Below are positions 7,921-17,256 of a DNA stretch of 64,000 nt, one piece after another (the stretch's first letter is position 1; each line of letters starts with the position of its first letter). The position numbers and the translations under genes were made by a program. The notes beneath the pieces were generated by a model. That model was not told where the DNA came from and did not search any database. It saw only the letters and a program-made list of their open reading frames with translations. This stretch comes from Candidatus Sulfuritelmatomonas gaucii (lineage in GTDB: Bacteria; Acidobacteriota; Terriglobia; Terriglobales; Acidobacteriaceae), in NCBI GenBank assembly GCA_900290245.1, contig OKRB01000068.1, positions 1-64,000 on the forward strand. Reading direction: 5' to 3'.

Positions 7921-9726
7921 ATGAAGGTTGCCATAGGCACGTTTATCACACTTTGCGGTTGCATCACCTTACTTGTTTCCGGTTGTATTGTCGTTCCATC
8001 GGGCTTTGGCCAAGCGGCATCCGGAGCAACCCAGCCTTCCGCTCGCGGTGGTTCAAAGACCGGCCGAACTGAGTCCAAAGCCGTTTCTACAATTTCGTTT
8101 CGTGACATCAGTCGCGAGGCGGGATTGACGACGGTTCCACATTCATCGACAGACAGGCGTTACATCGTCGAGACAATGGGCGGCGGCGGCATCGCGCTGT
8201 TTGACTGCGACAACGACGGTAGGCTCGACATCGCAGTGGTGAACGACACCACAATCGATCGCTACCTGGCGAGTGGAGACCCGATGGTGACTCTCTATCA
8301 TCAGGACGGGAGCGGAGAACACATTCACTTCACTGACATCACGAAGGCGGCTGGGCTCACGACGCGTGGCTGGGGAATGGCCATTGCCGTTGGTGATTAC
8401 GATAATGACGGTCTGCCCGATTTGTATGTGACTGGATACGGACACAACGTTCTGTATCACAACCTGGGTGGTTGCCGATTTGAAAATGTGACTGACCGCG
8501 CCGGCGTGAAGCTGGGCGGCTTTAGCACAGGCGCAGCATGGGCCGATTACGATCGCGACGGCCACATCGATCTGTTCGTAGCGCGATACGTACATGTTGA
8601 CCTGCGTCATCTCCCTACCCTCACCCCCAAGGCCGAAGCTGATGCGACTGACATGCTTGAAGTGCCAGACAAGATGGAGGGCGAAATCGACTTTTTGTTG
8701 CGGAATCGCGGGGATGGCACCTTTGAAGATGTTTCGGTGAAAGCGGCGGTGGATAATCAGGCGAAGCTTCATGGTATGGGGGTGGTCTGGGGTGATTACG
8801 ACAACGACGGCTGGCCTGATCTGCTTGTCGCCAACGATGACGGCGCGAACTATCTGTATCACAATCTCGGAAATGGCAGTTTCGAAGACGAAGGTACAAC
8901 CACGGGAGTGGCTTATGGGCCAAATGGTGAGGTTTTTGGCAACATGGCGGGAGATTTTGGGGATTTCGACCGCGATGGCCGCCTCGATTTGATTGCGACC
9001 CGCTACCGCAGGCAGCCGGTAAGCCTGTATCGAAATGACCAGATTGCTTTTACTGATATCGCTACTCAAAAAGGTCTTGCACGAGACACGCAGGCGACCG
9101 TGAAATGGGGAGTCGGCTTCGGCGATTTCGATAACGATGGATGGCCGGACATCCTGATCGCAAACGGCAATTTCTCGTCGTTGGTGGATGCGTTGGCAAC
9201 CGAGCCGAAGTTTCGCGAGCCCATTCAACTGTTTAGAAATATCGAGGGGCGCTTATTCGAAGACGTCGCCAATCAGGCCGGTTTGAACGCGGGCCCATTA
9301 CAATCGCGCCGAGGTACTGCATTCGGAGACATCAACAATGACGGAAATCTCGATTTCGTCGTCTTCAATGCGGGCGGGCCACCATCTCTTTTCATCAATG
9401 AGACCCGGAATGCAAACCATCGCGTACTTTTTCGACTCGTGGGAAGCAAGAGCAATCGCATGGCGATCGGAGCGCGCGTGGCTGTTTCTGCAGGTGGCAT
9501 GACACAAATTGACGAGGTCCGTGGGGGAGGCAGCTATAACTCAAGCAGCGACACGCGTCTGCACTTTGGTCTAGGGGGAGAAGCAATCATGTCCAAGATC
9601 GAAGTGCATTGGCCGAGTGGGCTGCATCAAGAATTCCAGAATGTTCCCTCCGACGCCATCTACGAGATTGATGAGGAACAAGGAATGCGTAAGCTCAAAG
9701 ACCTCGAAGCACCCTCCGGCAAGTAG
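7921..9726 (+). CDS. CRTAC1-type FG-GAP/VCBS repeat lipoprotein with ASPIC/UnbV C-terminus
   Basis: This 601-residue protein has a lipoprotein leader with lipobox LVSGC (Cys22). It then carries repeated calcium-binding FG-GAP/VCBS blades of the form D-x-D-x-D-G, such as FDCDNDGRLDIAVVND, VGDYDNDGLPDLYVTG and WGDYDNDGWPDLLVANDD, which build a beta-propeller. The C-terminal 90 residues match the ASPIC/UnbV domain (IGARVAVSAG, DEVRGGGSYNSSSDTRLHFG, IEVHWPSG). It probably sits on the outer membrane or is secreted and binds carbohydrate or protein partners. It follows the TPR gene by 13 bases. A second CRTAC1 protein closes the glycosidase block at 20249. No enzymatic residues are recognised. Confidence 0.9.
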   Translation: MKVAIGTFITLCGCITLLVSGCIVVPSGFGQAASGATQPSARGGSKTGRTESKAVSTISFRDISREAGLTTVPHSSTDRRYIVETMGGGGIALFDCDNDGRLDIAVVNDTTIDRYLASGDPMVTLYHQDGSGEHIHFTDITKAAGLTTRGWGMAIAVGDYDNDGLPDLYVTGYGHNVLYHNLGGCRFENVTDRAGVKLGGFSTGAAWADYDRDGHIDLFVARYVHVDLRHLPTLTPKAEADATDMLEVPDKMEGEIDFLLRNRGDGTFEDVSVKAAVDNQAKLHGMGVVWGDYDNDGWPDLLVANDDGANYLYHNLGNGSFEDEGTTTGVAYGPNGEVFGNMAGDFGDFDRDGRLDLIATRYRRQPVSLYRNDQIAFTDIATQKGLARDTQATVKWGVGFGDFDNDGWPDILIANGNFSSLVDALATEPKFREPIQLFRNIEGRLFEDVANQAGLNAGPLQSRRGTAFGDINNDGNLDFVVFNAGGPPSLFINETRNANHRVLFRLVGSKSNRMAIGARVAVSAGGMTQIDEVRGGGSYNSSSDTRLHFGLGGEAIMSKIEVHWPSGLHQEFQNVPSDAIYEIDEEQGMRKLKDLEAPSGK

Positions 9727-10166
9727 CAGAGGACGAGCTGAAGGGAAATGGCAGCCGCTTTTCCGCGACACTTCTTGCCGTGACTGACACCTCTTTTCGG
9801 TCTGAGAGCCTCTGCTACCAATCAAACATCGAATTTGTCGATGGAACTGTTCGAAAAATGCCGCTTTTTTGCAATGGCGCTTCTGGATACTATTCGGCTG
9901 TTCATTAAGGGGCGGTTGGGAGCGTGTGGTAAACGCTTACTGAGGAGGTGCCGAATACCTGACGCAGTGTTGCCTAGACCCCGCTATTCTTCGTTGTTTC
10001 GCTTCGCGTCAATCGCAGTTCTTGCAGATTGCGCACCTCGATTGTTCTTAATGTCTCACCTGACGCAGAGATCCTAACAATTTTGGTCCCAGGCTCTTCG
10101 GGGCTCATCGCAAGAAGATCGACTTTGTCTTTCGACCAATGTTTCGGCTGGTTCTGCCTGTGCAAG
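9727..10166 (+). other. 440-base intergenic region upstream of the esterase/glycosidase block
   Basis: No convincing gene is seen. The reading frame of the downstream esterase stays open back to 10029, but that extension has no ribosome-binding site and is not a signal peptide. The only distinct element is the operator-like sequence at 9931-9941. The promoter of the glycosidase block probably lies here. Confidence 0.5.
9931..9941. promoter_or_regulatory. Candidate LacI-type operator upstream of the arabinoxylan block
   Basis: The segment GGTAAACGCTTACT contains GTAA and TTAC arms around a central ACGC, giving a LacI-family-like imperfect palindrome. The 11-mer AAACGCTTACT is identical to that at 385-395 before the TonB receptor. 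It is about 230 bases before the esterase start. The link between the two loci is inferred. Confidence 0.35.
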
Positions 10167-11438
10167 ATGTTCCTCAACCGCTCGAGCAAGGAAGCGAGTG
10201 TTCTGACGAAAAGCCTGGCCAATCTTGTTGCGATCTCAGCGCTTGGGGCGAGTGTACTTTGGGCACAGGCTCCAAGCGCCTCACAGCCCAGTGGGGGTGA
10301 GGCAGCTCCCCCGAGTGATTGCATTCCTGCCTCCACCGACGTGCTCGCCGCACAGTACCCGTGCATTTATCCGGATCGCCGGGTGATGTTGCGGATCAAG
10401 GCGCCCGACGCACAACATGTGCAAGCACTGATCGGCGGCGGAGGGGGTCAGACGCCCACAATGGACATGATGAAACAGCCCGACGGGTACTGGACGCTGA
10501 CCACACCTCCCATCGTCGAAGGGTTTCACTACTACCAGTTCTACGTTGATGGCGTCGAGATGGGCGATCCAGGCAGCAGAACCTTCTTTGGAGAGATGAG
10601 GGAAATCAGCGGCATCGAAATTCCCTCCCCTGTGCCGAGTGACTCTTTTTACCAGGTCCAGGATGTGCCGCATGGAGAGGTTCGATCGGTTCTTTATTTC
10701 TCGAAGGTGGTCGGCAATTGGCGGCGCTGCCTCGTCTACACACCTCCTGATTACGATCACCAGCCGCATGCGCGGTATCCGGTGCTGTATTTGCTGCCCG
10801 GCTATGGTGAGGATGAGCTGGGCTGGTTCAACCAGGGGCGCGCGAATGTGATCCTGGATAACTTGATTGCTCAAAAGAACGCCGCGCCGATGCTGGTTGT
10901 CGCCGATGATCAGTTCACTGCGCTCAAGCCTGGTGAGGCTCCGCTTGTCTTTGGAGAGCGGAGGCCAGGGCCGGGACAGCGTCCCAACTTTGGAACTTAC
11001 GGGCAGACATTCACTGAAGTGATTTTCAGTGATCTCATTCCGTTCATCGAGTCAAGCTTCCGCGCCCTCACAGGCCGCGAAAACCGTGCCATGGCCGGAC
11101 TCTCGATGGGTGGCATGCAGACATTCTTGACCACCCTTCCGCACCTGGACCAATTCGCCTACGTCGGTGGATTCAGTCCCGGGGTCCCGCAGAATACATT
11201 TGAATCGGCGTACAAGGATCCCGCTGCATTCAACAGCCAAGTAAAGCTGCTTTGGCTCGGCACAGGAACCGTGGAGAAGGCGCACAACCCGAATATCTTT
11301 GACCTTCACGAGGCGCTCAACAAGGCTGGCGTCATGAATACGTACTTTGAATCGCAGGGTACGGCTCACGAGTGGCTTACGTGGCGTAGAGACTTGAACG
11401 ATTTTGCTCCCAGACTTTTTCGGAGGGCGGGCAATTGA
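10167..11438 (+). CDS. Secreted CE1-like esterase (feruloyl/acetylxylan esterase family, esterase D fold)
   Basis: From ATG 10167 the product has 423 residues with a signal peptide (LANLVAISALGASVLWAQA). An N-terminal E-set/CBM48-like sandwich covers roughly residues 50-170 (RVMLRIKAPDAQHVQALIGG, FHYYQFYVDGVEM). An alpha/beta-hydrolase domain follows (YPVLYLLPGYGEDELGW), with nucleophile Ser313 in GLSMGG and a terminal GTAHEWLTWR that supplies the histidine. This two-domain form is typical of bacterial feruloyl or acetyl-xylan esterases that remove side groups from arabinoxylan. The neighbouring GH51 and GH3 genes support that role. The start is uncertain because no clear ribosome-binding site precedes it. 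Confidence 0.85.
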   Translation: MFLNRSSKEASVLTKSLANLVAISALGASVLWAQAPSASQPSGGEAAPPSDCIPASTDVLAAQYPCIYPDRRVMLRIKAPDAQHVQALIGGGGGQTPTMDMMKQPDGYWTLTTPPIVEGFHYYQFYVDGVEMGDPGSRTFFGEMREISGIEIPSPVPSDSFYQVQDVPHGEVRSVLYFSKVVGNWRRCLVYTPPDYDHQPHARYPVLYLLPGYGEDELGWFNQGRANVILDNLIAQKNAAPMLVVADDQFTALKPGEAPLVFGERRPGPGQRPNFGTYGQTFTEVIFSDLIPFIESSFRALTGRENRAMAGLSMGGMQTFLTTLPHLDQFAYVGGFSPGVPQNTFESAYKDPAAFNSQVKLLWLGTGTVEKAHNPNIFDLHEALNKAGVMNTYFESQGTAHEWLTWRRDLNDFAPRLFRRAGN

Positions 11439-11566
11439 TTGGTCGGCGATCGTTTTTGCGCGAACTTGGTCGTTCACGCTTTCACTTCTAGTGCTCATCG
11501 AACGTCTGCGCCAGGAGTGATTCCGAGGTATAGGAATTGAGTCGAAGGAGAATGAAAGAGGACGGA

Positions 11567-13741
11567 ATGAAAGTACGAATTCTAATGTTCGCCGCCGTGG
11601 CGTTTTGCATCGGAATTACCATCGCTGCTACGGCTCAACAGGCGCGATCGGGCGTTCCGGACAGGCTTATGGTAACCATCGATACGAGACAGTCCGCCGC
11701 GCCGGTTTCGAAGTACGAGTACGGCCAGTTCATCGAGCACATTGGCAGCACGATGTACAGCAGTCTCTGGGCGGAGATGCTCGATGACCGGAAATTCTAT
11801 TTCCCGATTACATCCAAGGAGCCCGCATCCGAAAGTCGACAGCAGGCCGGTCCATTCGGGATGCGGATTCGCAAGTGGTATCCCGTTGGTCCGGACGAAG
11901 TTGTGGTGATGGATAAAGAAAAGCCGTTTGTCGGCGAGCAGAGTCCTCGCATCGAACTTGACGCCGCCACTCCACACGGGATCCGGCAATCGGGCCTTGC
12001 ACTGGTAGATGGCAAGAAGTACACCGGCCGGATCTATCTCCGCGGTACTCCCGGCAGCAAAGTACAGGTTTCGCTGATATGGGGTAGGGGTGAGGGCGAC
12101 CGGCAGACGATTTCGATTCCCGCGCTCACCAATCAATACAAAAAATTCCCTCTCGCGTTCACGGCGAAGACTGTTGCCAGTGATGCCACCCTCGAGATCA
12201 CCGGTACGGGCTCGGGAGATTTCCACATTGGCACTCTTTCCCTGATGACTGCAGACAACATTGATGGATTCCGACCCGACACAACAGCGCTTCTGCGCCA
12301 GATCAAGATGGGTTTCTGGCGATATGGCGGCAACTACACATCCGGCTTGGTCTGGTACCACATCGTGGGCGACATCGACAGGCGTCCGCCGGACTGGGAT
12401 TACGCGTGGAACGCCATGCAGACGAACGATCTGGGCCTGGACGAATTCATGACACTGTGCAAGTTGATCAACGTAGAGCCATATATCAGTGTCAACGCAG
12501 GCTTTGGCGACTCGCACTCGGCGGCCGAAGAGGTCGAGTATATGAACGGGTCGGTGAACACGCCTTTGGGTGCACAGCGTGCGAAGAACGGCCACCCGGA
12601 ACCATACCACGTGAAATTCTGGAATATCGGTAACGAGCCGTGGGGTTCGTGGCAGCTCGGCCATACTGATCTGAAGTATTACGTTCTCAAGCACAATGAG
12701 TTTGCGAAAGCCATGCGCGCGGTAGATCCGTCGATTGTCCTGGTTGCGTCGGGGATGATGCTGCAGAATGACAATGTACCGGCCAACTTGCGCGCCAAGT
12801 ATGTTGGGAGTCTCGATGGCCTCGATGGATCGGATTACGACTGGACGGGCGGGTTCCTGAAGAGCTGCTGGGGCAATTTCGATATCATCTCCGAGCACTG
12901 GTATGCGCAGGGCGGCCACCACTGGGACATTGAGAAAGGCAAGAGCCTGGGGCCGGATGCGCCGTCAGATGATGCGTATGTGAAGGTAAACCAGACTCTG
13001 CTCGAGGCGGCGCGATACCCTGCCGACACGGTGCGCCTGAAGGCCGAAGAGTGGATGGGGTACCAGAAGCGGTTCCCAGAGATGGTCGAGAAGAAGATTC
13101 CCCTGTCCATTGACGAATACGCCTACTTCAACTTCACGCCAGGCAGTGGAGGCCCGTTTGGAGGTATGACTCTCAAGCAGGCGCTTTCCTACGGAATGAT
13201 CCTCAACGAGATGCTCCGATACACTGATTTCCTGACGATGGCAGCTCAAACCACCGGCGTCTCCTTAATCGACTTTAACCGCACCGCATCGACCATGAAC
13301 GCGCTGGGCCTCCTGTACAAGATGTACGGCGATCACTTTATTGGTGCTATTCCGGTCGCTCTCTCAGGGAATTCTCCGCAACCAGCACCGAAGTATCCTG
13401 CTGGCAGCCCCGATCAGCCACAGACCCCCTCCGGTAGTCCAACCTATCCGCTGGACATGGTGGCAGCGCTGAGCGCAGATCACAGGTACCTGATCATCTC
13501 TATAGTGAATGCGACGGAGTCAGAACAGAAATCTGATCTGGGCGTCACGGGCGCGCAATTGGCCGGACCATCGACATTGTGGCAACTGACAGGGAGTAGC
13601 GTTGGCGCCGTCAATCACGTCGGCCAGATGCCACAGGTTGAGGTGAAGAAGATTCCTATTGGCGGCGTCCCCGGGACGATCACGGTGGCGCCGATCAGCG
13701 TGAACATTTATCAGTTCCCAATAGCTCAAATTGCGCAGTGA
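11567..13741 (+). CDS. GH51 alpha-L-arabinofuranosidase, secreted, copy 1
   Basis: This 724-residue enzyme has a signal peptide (MKVRILMFAAVAFCIGITIA). GAGG five bases before ATG 11567 decides this start over two upstream in-frame candidates. After the N-terminal FIEHIGSTMYSSLWAEMLDD segment, a CBM4/9-like sandwich (about 130-230, GRIYLRGTPGSKVQVSLIWG) precedes the TIM barrel. The acid/base is Glu357 in WNIGNEPWG and the nucleophile Glu517 in SIDEYAYF, both diagnostic for GH51. The enzyme releases arabinose from arabinan or arabinoxylan. A second, closely similar GH51 gene follows after 94 bases, so this is a tandem duplication. Confidence 0.93.
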   Translation: MKVRILMFAAVAFCIGITIAATAQQARSGVPDRLMVTIDTRQSAAPVSKYEYGQFIEHIGSTMYSSLWAEMLDDRKFYFPITSKEPASESRQQAGPFGMRIRKWYPVGPDEVVVMDKEKPFVGEQSPRIELDAATPHGIRQSGLALVDGKKYTGRIYLRGTPGSKVQVSLIWGRGEGDRQTISIPALTNQYKKFPLAFTAKTVASDATLEITGTGSGDFHIGTLSLMTADNIDGFRPDTTALLRQIKMGFWRYGGNYTSGLVWYHIVGDIDRRPPDWDYAWNAMQTNDLGLDEFMTLCKLINVEPYISVNAGFGDSHSAAEEVEYMNGSVNTPLGAQRAKNGHPEPYHVKFWNIGNEPWGSWQLGHTDLKYYVLKHNEFAKAMRAVDPSIVLVASGMMLQNDNVPANLRAKYVGSLDGLDGSDYDWTGGFLKSCWGNFDIISEHWYAQGGHHWDIEKGKSLGPDAPSDDAYVKVNQTLLEAARYPADTVRLKAEEWMGYQKRFPEMVEKKIPLSIDEYAYFNFTPGSGGPFGGMTLKQALSYGMILNEMLRYTDFLTMAAQTTGVSLIDFNRTASTMNALGLLYKMYGDHFIGAIPVALSGNSPQPAPKYPAGSPDQPQTPSGSPTYPLDMVAALSADHRYLIISIVNATESEQKSDLGVTGAQLAGPSTLWQLTGSSVGAVNHVGQMPQVEVKKIPIGGVPGTITVAPISVNIYQFPIAQIAQ

Positions 13742-13835
13742 CAATTTGCGGCCAAGCTGCGGCTCTTTAATCCCGGCGACACTTCCATGACCGGGGATCC
13801 AATGACAAAGAGCTGCATAAATACAGGAGGGGTCA

Positions 13836-15995
13836 ATGAAGATTCGAGTTGCAGTATTCGTTGCAGCGATATTGTCGACAGGGTTTATCGCCGCAGCCGC
13901 AGCACAGCAGGCTGAGCCAAAAGTGCCGGACCAACTGAAAGTAACCATTGACACTAATCAGATAGCGCCACCGATCTCGAAGTACGTATTCGGCAGCTTC
14001 ATCGAGCACATTGGACCGCTGATTTATCGAAGTCTTTGGTCGGAGATGCTCGATGACCGAAAGTTTTACTTCCCCATCAATTCGCAGGTGGAAGAGGCTC
14101 CGGCGCGGCCGGGTGGCGGCGGAGGGCGGGGAATGCCGCTGCGCAAGTGGCGTCCGGTCGGCCCTGACGACGTCGTCACGATGGACAAAGACCATCCGTT
14201 CGTCGGCGACCAGAGCCCGCGTATCGCGCTCGACTCATCGACGCCGCACGGCATCAGTCAGCCGGGCGTTGCCCTGGTCAACGGAAAGAAGTATACGGGC
14301 CGCATTTATCTATGCGGCACACCCGGCACCAGGGTGAAGGTTTCGCTGATCTGGGGCGATGGCGCGAACGACCGGCAGACGGTCACGATCGGTGAGATCA
14401 CGGGCGAGTACAAGAAGTTTCCGCTTAGCTTCACTTCAGGCGCCGATACCAATGCCGGCGCTTTCGAAATTGCCGGGACAGGCAATGGAAATTTCCATAT
14501 CGGTACGGCGTCGCTGATGCCGGCAGACAACATCGACGGATTCCGGCCCGACACGATTGCGCTGTTGAAAAAGCTTCACTCGGGCATGTGGCGGCTACCC
14601 GGCGGCAACTTCCTGTCTAACTGGGATTGGCACCAAGCCATCGGCGATATCGACAAGCGGCCGCCTATGTTTGATCACGCATGGAATGCGATGCAGGTGA
14701 ACGACGTGGGCATGGACGAGTTCATGACCTTCTGCAAATTGATCGATGTCGATCCGTATGTCACCGTAAACGCCGGACTCGGTGATGCGAACTCGGCAGC
14801 TGAAGAGGTCGAGTACCTGAACGGCCCGGCAAGCTCCTATTGGGGCGCAAAACGCGCGGAGAATGGCCATCCGGAACCCTACCACATCAAGTACTGGAAC
14901 ATCGGCAACGAGCCCTGGGGCACCTTTCAGATTGGCTACACCGATTTGAAGTACTACGTTATCAAGAACAATGACTTTGCTGCGGCGATGCGGAACGTGG
15001 ACCCATCGATCATGCTTATTGGTTCGGCAAAGATGATGGAACCATCCTGGCTGAAAGGCGAGGACCGCGCGAAATACGTCGACAACCTGGGACCAATGTA
15101 TGGATCGGATGACGACTGGACCGGCGGCCTCCTCAAAAACAGCTGGGGAACCTTCTCTGGCATAGCGCAGCACTGGTACGAGGGACCGGGCCGGCACTTC
15201 AACCTCGAGAAGGCGAAGGCGCTGGCGCCCGATGCTCCGGCAACCGGCGCGTACGACACTTACGAACCGACCACGCTCGAATATGCGCGTTACGCAGGCG
15301 ATGTGGTTCTGCGTCACGCCGAAGAGTGGGAGGGATACCAGCAGCGTTTCCCGGAGATGATCCCGCATAAGATCTTCATGTCGATCGATGAGTACGCTTA
15401 TGGCGGTCCAGGTGGAGGTGGCAGAGGCGGCCCGAATCTGAAATCTGCACTGGCGTACGGGATGCTGCTCGATGAGATGATGCGGCATTCCGATTTCATC
15501 ACGATGGGGGCGCACACCATGGGCACGTCATCGCTCGACATCATGCCAACCAGCTCAGTCATCAATGCCGTCGGACTGGTCTACGAGATGTACGGAGAGC
15601 GTTTCCCGGGGACGATCCCGGTAGCAGTTGCCGGCAACTCGCCGCAACCGCCAATCGACAGCTCAAAATACGGAGATGAGCCAAAGGTCAGCTCCGGCAG
15701 CCCGACTTATCCTCTTGATGTGTTTGCAGCGCTCACGCCGGACCACAAGTACCTGGATGTGGCCGTCGTGAATGCGACGGATTCGGAGCAGAAGTTCGAC
15801 ATGAACGTGGCCGGTGTGCAGATCGCGGGACCGTCGACGCTCTGGCAGTTGAGCGGAAGCAGCCTGGACGCAATGGACCGCGTTGGCCAGCCGGCTCAGG
15901 TCGAGATCAAGGAGATTCCGGTCAGCAACGCTTCGGGACCGATCCCGGTCGCGCCCATCAGCGTGAATATCTACCGGTTTCAGGTTGCGCAGTGA
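13836..15995 (+). CDS. GH51 alpha-L-arabinofuranosidase, secreted, copy 2
   Basis: This 719-residue paralogue of the preceding gene has a signal peptide (MKIRVAVFVAAILSTGFIAA) and a strong AGGAGGGG before ATG 13836. It shares FIEHIGPLIYRSLWSEMLDD, the CBM-like insert, acid/base Glu359 in WNIGNEPWG and nucleophile Glu519 in SIDEYAYG. It differs by Gly/Pro-rich loops (APARPGGGGGRGMP near 90 and GGPGGGGRGG near 525), close to positions likely to border the substrate cleft. Different linkage or chain-length preference from copy 1 is therefore possible but only inferred. The downstream esterase follows closely, consistent with cotranscription. Confidence 0.93.
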   Translation: MKIRVAVFVAAILSTGFIAAAAAQQAEPKVPDQLKVTIDTNQIAPPISKYVFGSFIEHIGPLIYRSLWSEMLDDRKFYFPINSQVEEAPARPGGGGGRGMPLRKWRPVGPDDVVTMDKDHPFVGDQSPRIALDSSTPHGISQPGVALVNGKKYTGRIYLCGTPGTRVKVSLIWGDGANDRQTVTIGEITGEYKKFPLSFTSGADTNAGAFEIAGTGNGNFHIGTASLMPADNIDGFRPDTIALLKKLHSGMWRLPGGNFLSNWDWHQAIGDIDKRPPMFDHAWNAMQVNDVGMDEFMTFCKLIDVDPYVTVNAGLGDANSAAEEVEYLNGPASSYWGAKRAENGHPEPYHIKYWNIGNEPWGTFQIGYTDLKYYVIKNNDFAAAMRNVDPSIMLIGSAKMMEPSWLKGEDRAKYVDNLGPMYGSDDDWTGGLLKNSWGTFSGIAQHWYEGPGRHFNLEKAKALAPDAPATGAYDTYEPTTLEYARYAGDVVLRHAEEWEGYQQRFPEMIPHKIFMSIDEYAYGGPGGGGRGGPNLKSALAYGMLLDEMMRHSDFITMGAHTMGTSSLDIMPTSSVINAVGLVYEMYGERFPGTIPVAVAGNSPQPPIDSSKYGDEPKVSSGSPTYPLDVFAALTPDHKYLDVAVVNATDSEQKFDMNVAGVQIAGPSTLWQLSGSSLDAMDRVGQPAQVEIKEIPVSNASGPIPVAPISVNIYRFQVAQ

Positions 15996-16069
15996 GCGCA
16001 GTGACTATCTGTGTCCAACCCAACTTGCCGCCGGTACGAGACGATTACGAAGAAACGACGGGGACAATC

Positions 16070-17191
16070 ATGATGCGACTGAGATTTCTTTGCACGCTTC
16101 CGATTCTGGCTCTGCTGGCGCTCGCCAATGTCAGGCCGAGCATGGCGCAGGTTCAGACCGAGGTGCCTACGGTGGTTCCTGGAGCAAAGTCTGTCACCGT
16201 GGAGCACATCAAGATTCATGGCAAATCGCTGGAAGGCAATCTGGAGGGTGACGCTGTAGACCGCGATGTGATCGTGTTCCTGCCGCCCGGTTACGCAACG
16301 GCGAAGCATCGCCGATATCCCGTGGTGTACGCGCTGCATGGTTATTCAATCGGGGTGGAGCAATGGACCCATGAGATTCATGTACCGCAGACGATAGAGG
16401 GTGCATTCGCTCAGGGCTCCAGGGAATTGATCGTCGTGCTTCCCGATTCGAAGACGGTACACAACGGATCGATGTATTCGAGTTCCGTCACGACGGGAGA
16501 CTTTGAGCGATTCATTTCCCACGATGTGGTTGACTATATTGACGCTCATTACCGGACGCTTCCCAACAGATTGAGTCGCGGCCTGGTTGGCCACTCTATG
16601 GGAGGATATGGCGCAAGCCGGATCGGCATGAAGCATCCTGATGTGTTCGGCGCGCTCTACATCATGAGTCCGTGCTGTATGTCCGCACGGCAATTTGGCG
16701 ACCCGAACCGGACGCCTGGGAGCTCCAACGGTCCAAACGGCGCAAACATCGATTCTGAAAAGGCTCTCGAATCCGTAAAGACGCCTGAAGATTCGGCAAA
16801 GCTTCCCTTCGGTCTCCGCGCCATGCTTGCATCGGCCGCGGCATGGTCACCCGACCCAAAGAACCCGCCGCTCTACCTTGACCTTCCTTTTAAGGACGGT
16901 GTCGTCCAGCCTGACATCGTCGCAGAGTGGGCTGCCAACGCGCCATTGGCCTTCATAGACCAGTACATCGACAATTTGCGCGAATACCAGGCCATAGGGA
17001 TCGACGTTGGCGACCAGGATGGTTTACGCTTCGATATGATCAAATTGCACAACATTCTCGATGAATACGGAATTGCGAGCAGCTTTGAAATCTATCACGG
17101 CACGCACACGAGCGCTGTCGCAGATCGCTTTCAGAACCACGTGATACCGTTCTTCAGCAAGAATCTTTGTTTCCAGTCCAAATGCCAGTAG
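16070..17191 (+). CDS. Secreted alpha/beta-hydrolase esterase (CE1/esterase D family)
   Basis: This 373-residue protein has a signal peptide (MMRLRFLCTLPILALLALAN). The frame is open from 15992 inside the end of the GH51 gene, but ATG 16070, with GGGGAC upstream and a leader peptide, is the likely start. The hydrolase core shows VIVFLPPGYA, YPVVYALHGYS, nucleophile Ser176 in GHSMGG and a late YHGTHTSAV histidine motif, matching esterase D/tributyrin-type and feruloyl esterases. Unlike the esterase at 10167 it lacks the N-terminal E-set domain. It lies between GH51 and GH3 on the same strand and probably deacylates xylan-derived oligosaccharides. The substrate is not proven. Confidence 0.85.
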   Translation: MMRLRFLCTLPILALLALANVRPSMAQVQTEVPTVVPGAKSVTVEHIKIHGKSLEGNLEGDAVDRDVIVFLPPGYATAKHRRYPVVYALHGYSIGVEQWTHEIHVPQTIEGAFAQGSRELIVVLPDSKTVHNGSMYSSSVTTGDFERFISHDVVDYIDAHYRTLPNRLSRGLVGHSMGGYGASRIGMKHPDVFGALYIMSPCCMSARQFGDPNRTPGSSNGPNGANIDSEKALESVKTPEDSAKLPFGLRAMLASAAAWSPDPKNPPLYLDLPFKDGVVQPDIVAEWAANAPLAFIDQYIDNLREYQAIGIDVGDQDGLRFDMIKLHNILDEYGIASSFEIYHGTHTSAVADRFQNHVIPFFSKNLCFQSKCQ

Positions 17192-17256
17192 CCCTTCCGG
17201 GGGTTCTGGTTTAAATATTGATAGCGTTGGAAAATCGGGTCGTCTGGAGGAGCATT

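Noticed and set aside
8143-9228. 361-codon open frame antisense to the CRTAC1 gene at 7921
   Set aside because: It lies wholly within a gene with clear repeat motifs on the other strand, has no ribosome-binding site and no recognisable domain; long antisense frames are expected at this base composition.
9835-10077. 80-codon open frame in the intergenic region before the esterase
   Set aside because: No ribosome-binding site, no recognised motif, and the codon pattern does not resemble the neighbours.
11582-12922. 446-codon open frame antisense to the first GH51 gene
   Set aside because: The opposite strand encodes catalytic GH51 motifs, and the antisense product has no family character.
13769-13797. 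Hairpin ATCCCGG/CCGGGGAT between the two GH51 genes as a terminator
   Set aside because: The stem is imperfect, and no T-run follows on either strand.
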